This document shows, one piece after another, positions 10,641 to 21,079 of a DNA stretch of 64,000 nucleotides. The notes under the pieces are model-generated. The model was not told the DNA's origin. It saw only the letters and a list, made by a program, of their open reading frames with translations, and ran no database searches. Within the stretch, counting starts at the first letter, position 1; the number at the start of each line of letters is the position of its first letter. This DNA comes from Brachyhypopomus gauderio (lineage: Eukaryota > Chordata > Actinopteri > Gymnotiformes > Hypopomidae): the NCBI RefSeq assembly GCF_052324685.1, contig NC_135228.1:10442886-10506885 (forward strand). Reading direction: 5' to 3'. A program made the position numbers and the translations under genes.

Positions 10641-11560
10641 ATCAAACTCTGCTGAGTCAAGAGTAGCTTAATTGAAGCCCTTTCAAAATAAAAAAGTTTT
10701 AACTTTTTTAATTGACAGTGTTTAAGAGAACTCCAAAGTTTTGGGCCTTGGTAAAAGAAGGTGATGATGATCTGAACTGATCTGACCTGATCTGATGTAC
10801 ACACAGTTGATGAAGGTGATCTGTCAAGATGGAAATGCCGGATGTCGCCCACCCATCCATCCAGCCATCCATAAATCCGTCTATAGACATATATACAAAG
10901 ACGTGCTCTTCAAGAGTGACATGAAATGACCATTCAGATACCAACTGCAGACTGCACCCAATCTGCATGTGCTATGTGTAAATGTATTATCACATTCAAG
11001 TGCATTCAAGTGGAGAATGCTTAATAAAGGGCAGTATCATTTGAATATAAATGAATAAATATTTATAGTGCTGCTGCAGAAAAATAAACTTTCCTTTTAA
11101 ACTGAAGCAGTGACCCCAAACAGGCTGTCCAGAGAGCCCTGACATCAGTGCAAGCTTGTGGACATGCTTTCATGCATTTCACTTAATAAATTGGGCACAA
11201 TGTTCTGGGATGGTCATCAAGGAGGATCAGGGGTGCAGAAGTCACTGGGCTTAGTGTTCATTGTAATTCCTGCATGCAAGGTATTTTCTGGCTCAAATGC
11301 CATCTTCTCTGCAACTGGAAGAACTTCTAATACCAATGACTAAAAAAACAATGGCTGTTTATTACTTGATGATAATCCAAGAATGAAAGGTATGGTGCAA
11401 TGCTTTTGCCACAAAAATAACCCATTCCATCAACACGCAACTTTCAAATTGTACCCTAGAAAATACAAGGTCACATAAATCATTATTGGTAAGTGAAACC
11501 TGTATTTTATATATTTTATGCATGCTTCTACCTAATATGATTCCGTGCAAGCACCCAGGA
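10641..11560. other. Gene-free stretch
   Basis: No coding signal. Short TGATCTGA and CCATCCAT runs occur near 10765-10870; otherwise nothing was recognised. Confidence 0.4.
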
Positions 11561-11950
11561 GATGGTCAGGCTTCCTAGGGGATGTGCTGATACCGGGGTT
11601 GGATGTGTCATTGCTGCAAGAGGACGTGCTGATGCTAGCTCCTACCTTAGGCTCACCATCTGCACTGAAGGGACTGTGACTACTTGGCCTGGAATTAGAA
11701 CTACAACTATAACTATAGAACTACATTTGGATTACAAACACGGACTTCTGCTAGTGGGTCGTCCAATGGAGGATGGGTTCCCTTTTGAGTCTTGGTCCTC
11801 CCGAGGTTTCTTCCTAATCCCTGCCATCATTTTCCTTGCCACTGTCATCTCTGGCGTGCTCATTAGGGATCTGGACCCATACGATTGTAAAGCTGCTTTG
11901 TGACAACGTGTTGTAAAAAGCGCTATATAAATAAATTTGACTTGACTTGA
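11560..11950 (+). repeat. Teleost dispersed repeat (CTGCTTTGTGACAACG tail)
   Basis: The 3' part, CGTGCTCATTAGGGATCTGG then GTAAAGCTGCTTTGTGACAA, GCGCTATATAAATAA and a TTGACTTGACTTGA end, is a repeat I recall throughout fish genomes. The Leu/Pro-rich ORF across it is not a gene. The class (SINE or LINE-derived tail) is uncertain. Confidence 0.6.
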
Positions 11951-11997
11951 AACATGGTTTATCTGAGGTTGAACCCCCTTAGACAATGTGAACGACA

Positions 11998-12110
11998 CCA
12001 TGATGCGCTGTGAACAGCAGTGATACAGATACGCACTGTCATGATGCGCTGTGAACAGCAGTGACACAGGTATGCACTGTGAACAGCAGTGACACAGGTA
12101 CGCACTGTCA
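11998..12110. repeat. Short minisatellite (GTGAACAGCAGTGACACAGG)
   Basis: Three to four units of CTGTGAACAGCAGTGAYACA followed by a RTRCGCACTGTCATGATGCG-like spacer. The first two units are about 41 bp and the last is 28 bp because the CATGATGCG part is missing. Confidence 0.85.
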
Positions 12111-13670
12111 TCCATGTAACTCCCACCTCCTGGAGTCTCTTTGCACTTGCCTCCATGTTTACAGGGGGAAGCATTTGCTACTTTCCTGGTTCACATCCTG
12201 ATTCATGCATCAAATACTATGACTATGGGCAGTTTAAAAAATACATCAGTGCTCACGATACCTTCACACTATGGACATTTTGGTGAAATGGATCCTTTTT
12301 TTGCAAGATCTATATGAATCACCAATACAAGTGCATACAAAAAATAAGTAAAATTAGATGGACATTTGATTATATATGATATTTTGATTAATTATACATA
12401 TTTTATTGGTGTTTAGCATGTAAAGAGGGATTACTAAGGAGTGCCAAAACTACTGAACAAAAAATGAAATAAATACCCAGCAGACAAATCGATGCAACGG
12501 TTTGCAAAGACATCGGATGCAAACCGATGTCTTTGGCGCCTCCTCCTGGTAATCTTGCTCATCACAACTGAAATGGGACACTGCTGGAATCAAAATCCAG
12601 TATCTGAAATACCCTCATGAATACCCACCCACTCCATGGATGCCATTCCTGTGGTCGAATATTATGGAAGTGAAAGAAATAATACCAATCAAATGTTAAC
12701 CAAAGTTAACCAATCAAACCAATTAACCAATCAAAAATGATCCGCCCCCACGTCTTCTTGGACCTTACAATATGATCTCTTATAAAATGACTCCCCCCAA
12801 AGCTGCAAGCATGCTGCAGGAGTTGTGAAAGGTTTCCTGTCCTCTGTGCACACAGTGGAGGAAGCCCCAGGTATTCTTGACCTCCACTAATAAAACAGCC
12901 CACCTGCAATACAGTCACTGGCTCACTCTTCAGAGGCTGATTACGTTACCAAGGAACTGCATTCATCGTCATATTCTTTTGCTGCCTGTTGCCAATCCAT
13001 TTGGAACTTAATGAAGGCGACGGACCGAGCATCTCTGCTGAGGAAGGCGTTGGCTGTGTGCAATGTGGACGCGTCTGTGGAGTTTGGACATGGCGCCTAA
13101 CCAGCCCTTATCAGCTTTCCCAGCAAGTTCTCTTTTAAGTGGTCTGGTGTAGTGACACCATGTGTGTGTTTGTGTGTCTTATTACACCGTAAGTAAAGTG
13201 ATTCCAGTACAACGCTGACTCTTTGTCGTGGATCTGTACGGGATTTTACAAGAGTGAAGATGCATGAAAGATAACAATATAAAAAATATTTTTCCCCTTC
13301 AATTAGATCAATTATATATTTTTCCTCATACACACCTTTTTAAACACACATGCATATGACTATGTATCCTTTTGGCATAGAAAATAAAATGGATTATTGC
13401 CCATGTTGTTGAATACAAACAGAAAATGAAAATTGGACAGTTCATTCAAGTATCATAATGTTTAGTCCCCTGTGTATTAAATCCTCATATCATTCAACAA
13501 CTGTATGGCCAAATGGCACCAACATATTAATTTTTACCACTTCAGTGTTTTCTTTGTAAATATCCAGGCTTAGTTACATTACTGTCAGAAATGCACAGTT
13601 CTAAATTGCCATTAATACATTTTCAGTGAGAATAGTGGAAGGTACCCAGAAGGTAAGCTGTTGTATGTGT
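12111..13670. other. Gene-free stretch 3' of the VSIG1-like gene
   Basis: Contains a hairpin at 12498-12534 but no recognised gene. Sequence ending at 13250 (GGATCTGTACGGGATTTTAC) has the look of an LTR end, but no partner copy or duplication was found. Confidence 0.35.
12498..12534. repeat. Two overlapping alternative hairpins
   Basis: AAAGACATCGG (12506-12516) pairs with CCGATGTCTTT (12524-12534). The overlapping CGGTTTGCA (12498-12506) pairs with TGCAAACCG (12518-12526). Only one of the two can form at a time. Confidence 0.7.
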
Positions 13671-13671
13671 T

Positions 13672-13677
13672 TTTAAT
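13672..13677 (-). promoter_or_regulatory. Possible poly(A) signal ATTAAA of the VSIG1-like gene
   Basis: ATTAAA on the minus strand lies about 37 nt past the stop codon. It is the commonest variant signal, and no AATAAA was seen nearby. This would make a very short 3' UTR. Confidence 0.3.
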
Positions 13678-13713
13678 GTGCTTGGTCTGGTTCGTTTTAG
13701 GCTGGCGTGTCTC

Positions 13714-13771
13714 TCAGGCCTGGAGTTCCTTCATTTCTTGCGGGGGCACTGCCTTGTAGTCAACAGCAGTC
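13714..13771 (-). CDS. vsig1: VSIG1-like, exon 7 (cytoplasmic tail end)
   Basis: Last coding exon. The acceptor TTTTGATCAG precedes 13771. The frame from exon 6 (phase 2, GA|G) gives E271 then TAVDYKAVPPQEMKELQA and a TGA at 13714-13716. The tail is only about 35 residues beyond the membrane, much shorter than the long acidic tail of human VSIG1. The exact closure of phase over seven exons (870 nt, 289 aa) supports the model. No second exon was seen between this and exon 6, but a cryptic one cannot be excluded. Confidence 0.75.
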
Positions 13772-14253
13772 CTGATCAAAAGAAAACATTTTCACCTCAG
13801 GATCGTCTCACGTAGTTTTCTGATGCAACTGGCTGTACAATACTACTCTTCAAACACACACAACGCAGCAGGTGAGTTGTGCTTAGGGTTTGTAGTGAAA
13901 TATTGATTCTTCTGATGTTTATGTTGATCCTCACATAAAAATATGATTCTTTTAAACACAACAGCGAATGTGTGTGAGATGTGTGAAATTGGCGAAGAAA
14001 TGATATATTGTAGCTATAATGGTGTGAGATAGGGCATACACCTCCACACATTTTCCATTAGGTTCACATCACAGGAGCACCCTTCTTGGTACAATGAACT
14101 ACATTTGTAAGTCTTCCCCGACATCAATGTAGCTGTATTATTTATGTTTTCTCTAAGGAGTTTTCGATTAGAGCACTTTTATATAGAGAATAATTTAAGA
14201 AAGGGGTAATCCCATATCAGTTGGAGTAGGAGAGTTCGGGTAGAGAGACTCAC

Positions 14254-14386
14254 TCAGCGTTAGCCTTGGCTGCTTCGTACTTCTTCTTCTTCAGGTGATG
14301 ACTGATGCACCACGCTAGCAGCGCGACGAAGACGGCGGCCAGCAGCGCGCCTATCACCGCACCCACTATGGTCGCCGCGTGCGTCT
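14254..14386 (-). CDS. vsig1: VSIG1-like, exon 6 (transmembrane helix)
   Basis: Encodes E227-E271: a short stalk, one hydrophobic helix (about 232-254, IVGAVIGALLAAVF onward) and a basic stop-transfer run HLKKKKYEAAKANA. The acceptor GTTGCACAG precedes 14386, and the donor CTGA|GTGAGTC is a near-perfect consensus. If the intron is kept, the very next codon is TGA (GAG TGA), so the protein would end at E271. The AKANAE ending recalls human VSIG1 just before its tail diverges. Confidence 0.88.
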
Positions 14387-14669
14387 CTGTGCAACCACAC
14401 ATCTCATTACATCTGATGACAAAACTGCACCCCCCCCCTCCCTCCAGGAATATGAACGTGGAAAATGAAAAGAGGGACTGTTCGCGCCGCTTTGGAGTTG
14501 CAATGTGATTCAGGACAACACAACATTTAAAGAAGTATCTTTGAATCATATGAAGGCACCGGATTATGGATCAGTTCAGTACGACAAAAGTGAACGGTCA
14601 GTTGAGAGGATTATTTGGAACATAGAACAGATGTGTGTGTACAAACACAAACACAGAACTGGAAACTAC

Positions 14670-14783
14670 CTGAGTTTAAAGTAACAGTGCAAGTGGAGGT
14701 GCCAACAGTATTAGAGGCGTTACACTGATACTTCCCAAACTGGAACTGGGAGATGTTCCTGAAGGACAATACTCCACTCTCAT
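14670..14783 (-). CDS. vsig1: VSIG1-like, exon 5 (C2-set, second half)
   Basis: Encodes D189-S226. It contains the canonical Ig signature FGKYQCNAS with C209, partner of C161, and an extra C220 (TSTCTV) that would pair with C145, as in the CTX/JAM group of two-domain Ig proteins. There are two N-glycosylation sequons (N199 in RNIS and N210 in CNAS). Acceptor TTTGTACCAG, donor CTCAG|GTAGTTT; both phases are 1. Confidence 0.9.
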
Positions 14784-14910
14784 CTGGTACAAAGCAGAGG
14801 AACAAAAACCGCACAAGTTCAGTGAAAGCACTATTGTAATCTGTGACTCAGATCAATGGTTTTAAATAAGTGATGTATTTTTTGTAAGTAATCTACTAAC
14901 ATAAACAAAG

Positions 14911-15163
<253 letters not shown>

Positions 15164-17180
15164 CTTCAAAAACAAACATGGCAGATCCATCTCAGTATTG
15201 CTCTGGATTCTACCAGGTACAGTACAATTCTGATCTTTAACAGACATGACTGGTTTTACATTCCTTCTGAGGGTGCTGTGTGCAGTCAGTGTGCTGTAAT
15301 AAACATTGTGGGTATGTGAAGGAAGCATCTGTATTCTATGTTACTGCAGTTGTGCATCTGAACAATAGCAGTGATGCTATTTTGCTTTATTTCAAATAAC
15401 CATTTTATAATTATGTCACAAATGGTCTGAAATGCAGGAAGGAAGAATCCCTGATCTACTGGAGATGGTTAAGGCAGGCTGTGGCATCACAGAATACACA
15501 CTGCACACTGCAAGATTCCCCCCCATTCAACACTCCTGACACACACTGACAACGAGGAGACTAGTCTGCAATAGTTCCCATGGAAACCGATATGGTTACC
15601 AGGGCCAACAAGGTTGTCCTGGTAACATGGTAGAGGAGTGGGAGTGGTGGATAGCTCTTAATTCACCCCTAACCAATCCGGTGAGTCTGAGGCCTCATCA
15701 CAAGCTAATTCAGCAGACCTGTTTACTATTTGGGTCAATGCGCACAGAAGAGGGTTCAGTTGAATACGTCCACAGTGAAACCCTGGTTAAAATCATCTTT
15801 TTTGTTTGTGGTCATTAAAGGCCATACAGCACAGCTGCCACAATTTCAAGCAGTGATCTGAGTGGAATTTGCAGCCTCTGAAACATCAAACATTCACACA
15901 ATGTTAGAGTTTCCATTATTTTAAACAAAATGTCGTTTCTATAATTCCCACAAGGAATGCTAGCAGTGATGCATACGGAGCTGAGTCATTGCAACGTACA
16001 TCTGAGCTGTCATAAGCTCACTCAGGAGGAACATTTCTGGCAGAAGTTACTAGGGAGGACAATAAATATATAGGTAAACAAAAACAAGCAAGAAAATATT
16101 TGAATTGAATAGAATATTTGCATAGGATCAAAGCCATACAGAAAAAACATGCTAATTATAACTATATACTGTTTCTCTGGAAACTCTATATATGCATTTA
16201 TATACAAGAAACATTTATATGTATCAAATGAACACTGATACATATACCACAAACACTTTTATCTCTGAAACTCTTGAGAGTGTTGCTGCCTCCAAGCTGC
16301 AAGAATTCCTGAAATCCAATAACCTTTCCCAAACTTTTCAGTCAGGTTTTCGATCCTATCACAGTACCGAGACAGCTCTGTCTATGTTCTAAATGATCTT
16401 TTTCTCTCTAGTGATTTTGTTTCTGCATCATTTCTTTGTCTTCTTGACCTTTGTGCAGGGTTCAATGTGGTCAGTAGAAAGGAACAAATATCTAAACTTT
16501 TCACTATGACCTTTACAGCTGCTATCTTGGTTTAGATTCTGTTTAACAGACAAGTGCCATTTTGTGTCCTCCAGGAGGCATAATGTAACACTGATTCTGT
16601 TACTCTAGTGTTCCCAAGTCTCTGTTCCTGGCCCTCTGTTGTCATTTACATCATTTTGTAGTTTTAGTATTTTTGACATAAAGCCCTAATGTTCCAACAC
16701 TAAATGCTTAGAAAAATCTATGATTATTGGTTCTATGTGCCAACTCAACCTACTCCACTTATTGGAGATATTCCAATTAATCCTCCTGCTGTTGTTTGAA
16801 ACCTTGGAGTTCTGTTTGACCCTGTCTCACCTTTGACTTACACATTTAAATCTCTGACTTCATCTTTGCAATACTGCTTGCATCCGTCCAATTCTTCGCT
16901 TTAAAAATGCAACTCTGTCCTATGGTTTATTGCTCTCTGCAGTAAATTGAAAATTGTGTGGCCGGACTCCAAGCATCCTCAAATAAATTTGCCCACATTA
17001 TCTCCATTCTTTACCACTTACACTGGCTATGAGTTATAGAACACACGTGCTATTAAATCATACTGTTAGCCAGCATGGGCTGATCCTTTCCTTCTGAACT
17101 TTTCCTTCCTTATACCTCATCTCACAAAACTAAAGTCCCTCTAATTCTGCACCGCTAGCTGTCACTAGAGTCAGGCTGCC

Positions 17181-17255
17181 ATTCATTCATCCATCCATTC
17201 ATCCATCCATCCATCCATCCATCCATCCATCCATCCATCCATCCATCCATCCATC
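17181..17255. repeat. (CATC)n microsatellite
   Basis: About 18 tetranucleotide units, the first few mixed with CATT. Confidence 0.9.
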
Positions 17256-17337
17256 TATAATAATCTCCTATGGTGTTTTAGTGCTGCTGCTCCTACTCTC
17301 TGGAAGTACTAAACCTGTGTGACCTGCACCTCTGTGT

Positions 17338-17535
17338 TGACCTACAAAGCCCAGCTTAAAACCTTTACTGTAAACACTTCACCACTACATCTGCTTGGGT
17401 CTTTACCTACAAAGCCCAGATTAAAACCTTTACTTTAAACACTTAACCACTACATCTGCTTAGGTGTTTACCTACAAAGCCCAGCTTAAAACCTTCACTG
17501 TAAACACTTAACTACTACATCTGCTTAGGTGTTTC
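17338..17535. repeat. 65-bp tandem triplication within the LINE end
   Basis: CCTACAAAGCCCAG starts at 17341, 17406 and 17471, each followed by TTAAAACCTT and CTACATCTGCTT. The copies differ by a few bases. The unit is the LINE C-terminal segment encoding YKAQLKTF. Confidence 0.9.
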
Positions 17536-17772
17536 TTTACATTTGTAAAGTGATCTTGGGGATGTGAAAGGTGTTTTTTATATATATATATCAAATGAAC
17601 ATCCAAATCTCAATTTGTAAAGCTGACCTCTTAAATAAGGAACACACAAAATATACATATTTATTTCTATTATTTAATCAACAAAAGTAATTTCTCTCTC
17701 CAAAAACTAAAAAAGTGCAAAATTAAGTGAACTCTTTTAGTTAGCAGCTTGTGGCACCTCCTTTTGAAGCCA

Positions 17773-18000
17773 CTACTTCAACCAAATATCGTCTGTAACC
17801 ACAAACAAGTGTCTCATATCTGCTTTTGGGGTTTTTGCCCACTTCTCCTTGCAGAATTCTGGCAGCTGATAGATGTTGGAGGGACATCTGTCATGTCCCA
17901 CATGCTTCAGATCTTGCCACAGCATTTCTATGGGATTGAGGTCTGGTCTTTGTCTGGGCCAATCCAGAGTGCAAATCTTCTTTCTCTTAAGGCATTCCAT
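17773..18000 (-). pseudogene. Tc1 transposase C-terminal fragment
   Basis: The PDLNPIEMLW motif carries the catalytic Glu. About 60 residues are in frame before an insertion breaks the gene at about 18015. Both catalytic Asp regions lie on the far side, in damaged sequence. Confidence 0.75.
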
Positions 18001-18014
18001 TGTAGATTTATTCA

Positions 18015-18180
18015 GGGCCACCTCAAGCCTTTATGGGGCCCTAAGCAGAATTTCATTTGGGGCCCCTCATACCACCACCTCAATACCAAATTCTTATATA
18101 ATAGGCTCATCATGATATCTTGGTGGTCTTGGGGTCCCCTTGTGGTGTGGGGACCCTAAGTGGCAGTGTAATTCGAGTAT
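18015..18180. mobile_element. Small repeat nested in the Tc1 copy
   Basis: CAGGGCCACCTCAAGCC, TATGGGGCCCTAAGCAGAAT and TTGGGGCCCCTCATACCACC resemble a fish MITE-like repeat I recall; it splits the transposase coding sequence. The boundaries and class are uncertain. Confidence 0.5.
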
Positions 18181-19218
18181 GTCTCGGGACAGCTCTGCTT
18201 TTCTGCAATGTTTTGGGTTGTTGTCTTATTGCAAAATCCATTTCTGTCCCAGCTTCAGCTCTGATGGCAGAGAATTGATGGCTCCCTGGATAACATGGAG
18301 TCGTCCAAGTCCAAACACAGAAAAGCAGGCCCAGACCATCACATTTCCACCACCATGCTTCACTGTTGGGAGGAGGTTCTTCTCTTTCTATGCAGTGTTT
18401 TCTCCAAACATGGCGCCTGTGATTGTGGCCAAAGAATTAAATTTTGGGCTCATCTGTCCAGAGAATGGACTTTCAGAAAGCCTCTGGTTTGTCCAAGTGC
18501 TCTCTGGCAATGTTTAAATAGGCAACTTTGTTCTAGCTTGAGAGCAAAGACTTCCTTCTAGCAACTTTCCCATGAATGCCAAGTCTATTGATTTTTCACC
18601 TGATTGTAGACATTTCATTCAATTATCCCAGATGTTGTTAGAGAGGTCTGCAGCTCTCTGGAGATGATGTGTGGGTTGGCCATCACCTGAATTAATATTT
18701 TTTCTGGTGCTTCTTGTCAATTTGATGGCCGTCCTCTTCAGAGCAGAGTTGCAGTGATGTTGAGGGCCCTCCATTTGTAAATTATTTTGTAGCTTTGTAG
18801 ATATTGTAGCTTTCTCCAGACTGATTGACTGTAACAACCTTCTTCCTGATGTCCTGATATTTCCTTTCCTCTTGGCATTGTTGATTTGTGTGCTTTATGC
18901 CATGACATGACAGTAGTTTGGTGGGTTTCCTCTGCAATAGTGGGTTCATCCTGCCACATACATTAGCTTTGTCCACAGTCACTGACTGTAGTTATATTGA
19001 CTGTAGTTACTGACTGTAGCCCACTGGGGAACAATTTATGAGATCACCTGATTTCTAGTGAAATGACCTATTAATGTAGAAACAATGATGAAATAACTGG
19101 CTGCATTATCATTTAATAGAATTATTTCAAAATGCTAAATTAAAGAATTATCAACAAACGTGTTTTTTTCCAGCACTCTCAGTTTAGCTAGGTATTAAGA
19201 AAAGTGTGAAAAAAATAC

Positions 19219-19429
19219 CAAAAACATGAACGATGACTGTAGCCGTGGAGATCCCGCTGATATCAGGTAAGTTGTGGACCTCGCACATGTAGGTCCCGGC
19301 ATCCACAATGCGCATATCACTGATGGAGATGGTAGCATTCATGGTGGTGCTCAAGGGTGGGTAAAGGACTTTAAGTCTGTCCTTGAACTGCTGACCAATC
19401 ACTTCAACTCCACTCTGGTAGTAGTACAC
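19219..19429 (-). CDS. vsig1: VSIG1-like, exon 3 (V-set, second half)
   Basis: Encodes V68-F137 plus one base: VYYYQSGVEVIGQQFKDRL then MNATISISDMRIVDAGTYMC. C116 in DAGTYMCEV is the V-set partner of C40. IGQQFKDR and the ISISDM...DAGTY pattern line up with IGQFKDR and ITISHM...DSGIY of human VSIG1, the main reason for the assignment. Acceptor CTATTTTTAG before 19429, donor TTTG|GTATTTT; phase 0 in, phase 1 out (211 nt). Confidence 0.9.
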
Positions 19430-20407
19430 CTAAAAATAGAACGAGGGAAGAATTACATTAAGGAAGTATGTAAAATGTTTTTGATTTTGCATCTCTTGAA
19501 AGCTGCCTGTAGTTTATAGACACTCCCTGTAATCTTCCTTTGATTATTTAATAAATATCCGCCTCTAATTTTTCAAATATGTAGTGTTGGTACATGGGGC
19601 AGTTTTGGTGCCATTACTCCTTACTCTTAAATTATGATAGGAAACTACAGAAATTGTATTGCAGGAAATAAGTTTCACAAGGCTGTCCTTTAATCTGGGA
19701 CTTTCCTATCCTGTACAGTCAGTCTCAGGTGTGTGCAGCCATTTGTGGTTCCCAAAGGGGACTGCACTTGTTTGGTACACCTTTCTAGGTGTCCCCAGTA
19801 TGCTCCTTTTACCTCGAGCCTGTGTATAGCAGGAATGTGTGCTACACATTCAAGACTGTTTAGAAACACAAAACACTGTATGTATTACTACAACACATTC
19901 ATAGATTATATATGTACTTTGGACTGTGTGTGTGTGTGTGTGTTTGTAGTTGTTCATGAAACTATCGTTTGCTTACTACTGTTACTGCACAGCCATTATT
20001 GAGTAGTTGTGTTTAACAGACTCCATTGTTTCCCTAAAAGGGTGTGGTCTGCTGCTGCCACAACACACCGCATTTACACACTTTCCACTTTCATGACAGG
20101 TCAGACGACACACGGCCCTGGCATGGAGCCAACACAGCAAAGATTTCATACTCGTCAAGTTAGAACACTTCTGCAATAAGTCAGTGGCTATATCTGGACT
20201 GCTCAAAACATTTACAGTAGATTTTATGAACAATTGTACATCAAAATGACATAAAAACACCATTCTAGACTAATCACAGTTTTATATTTATTACCAGGAG
20301 ACATACAGTATGACATTATCAGAGGCACTGCATTAGATACTGTTTCTTCTAAGAGCGCTGTCGCGCTGAATAATGACTCTAGAACAAAGGTTTTCATGAG
20401 GACCCAC
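19430..20407. other. vsig1 intron 2
   Basis: A 978-bp intron. A short GT run lies near 19927-19943. No other feature recognised. Confidence 0.6.
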
Positions 20408-20568
20408 CTGTTCTGGAGTTGGGGAGGACTTAGGGTAGAAGGTCCAGGCAACTGTAAGTTGTTTTGTCGGTTCGTTGGTAGAGAAATTGCACTGAAGCAT
20501 TGCAGTGTCATAAATGCTCACATTGACAACTTTTTGCGAAGATGTCACCACGATCGACAAAGCACAGC
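20408..20568 (-). CDS. vsig1: VSIG1-like, exon 2 (V-set, first half)
   Basis: Encodes residues 14-67: the end of the signal peptide, then SIVVTSSQKVVNVSIYDTAM and LQCNFSTNEPTKQLTVAWTF, with C40 and W55 of the V-set core and N-glycosylation sequons at NVS and NFS. The mature protein would be a type I cell-surface Ig protein. Human VSIG1 is an epithelial (stomach, testis) adhesion molecule; the fish role is not known from the sequence. Acceptor TATTTTGCAG before 20568; donor ACAG|GTGGGTC. Confidence 0.9.
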
Positions 20569-21039
20569 CTGCAAAATACAGATCCACCTTGTTTGGACAA
20601 ACAACATGTCTACATCATGTCCAAAATCCAGGCAGCTGCTGTAGACTTATAGAAGACTATCAATTTTACTCAAGAACACGATAGGGATCAAGTCCAAGCA
20701 GAATGCCATGCCACTGTCCACATGAATCCTGAAATACACTCTTACTTTTTATCTGGTAGGCTACTCAAAAAATCACACACATGGGACTATGTACAGAATA
20801 AGGGAATATAATCAAAGTTTATAATACATCTCGTTAGCTGTAGCTACTAAAGCTGTTATATTTTTCATAAATGCAAATATATTGCATCAGTTCTGAATAT
20901 ATTATGTTTGATCCAATAAATAATCTGCCGGTTATGTAATGTTTAACAGATTCATTAAAAATTCAAATGTTTTATAGGGCTATTCCAGAATTCACTGCGT
21001 GAACATTTCTGCCATAACATCTAGGGAGACATTACTTAC
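20569..21039. other. vsig1 intron 1
   Basis: A 471-bp AT-rich intron with nothing else recognised. Confidence 0.6.
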
Positions 21040-21079
21040 CTGTGAGGCTCAACGAAGCGACAAGTCTGAACAGCAACAT
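21040..21079 (-). CDS. vsig1: VSIG1-like, exon 1 (signal peptide)
   Basis: Encodes MLLFRLVASLSLT plus one base, continuing GCALS in exon 2: a typical short hydrophobic signal sequence. The donor CACAG|GTAAGTAA is strong. The start at 21079 is chosen because it gives a proper signal peptide. An in-frame ATG further upstream would bury the hydrophobic stretch behind about 50 polar residues. Upstream sequence shows no TATA box. Confidence 0.82.

Larger units (their letters stand above)
16255..17550 (+). mobile_element. Non-LTR retrotransposon (Rex1/L2-like) fragment
   Basis: The plus strand reads ETLESVAASKLQEFLKSNNL, then QSGFRSYHSTETAL, a well-known reverse transcriptase signature of fish LINEs. 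It continues in shifted frames with NLGVLFDPVS and, near 17285, APTLW followed by YKAQLKTF, the C-terminal motifs of the same family. The catalytic YxDD region is missing, so the copy is internally deleted as well as frameshifted. It lies antisense to vsig1. Confidence 0.75.
17620..19040 (-). mobile_element. Second Tc1-like element, decayed and interrupted
   Basis: The minus strand at 18000-17775 encodes DWPRQRPDLNPIEMLWQDLK and FCKEKWAKTP, the end of a Tc1 transposase of a different family from the copy at 121-940. Earlier parts of the transposase continue beyond 18185 with many changes. An unrelated GGGCCC-rich segment is inserted at about 18015-18180. The ends are approximate. Confidence 0.75.
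15164..19218. other. vsig1 intron 3 (4.06 kb)
   Basis: The largest intron of this gene. It holds a LINE fragment (16255-17550), a CATC array, a 65-bp triplication and a Tc1-like copy (17620-19040). The stretch 15230-16250 shows nothing recognisable. Confidence 0.6.

Noticed and set aside
12700..13250. Possible solo LTR (ends ACGGGATTTTACA)
   Set aside because: No matching second LTR, no primer site and no short target duplication could be found; composition alone is not enough.
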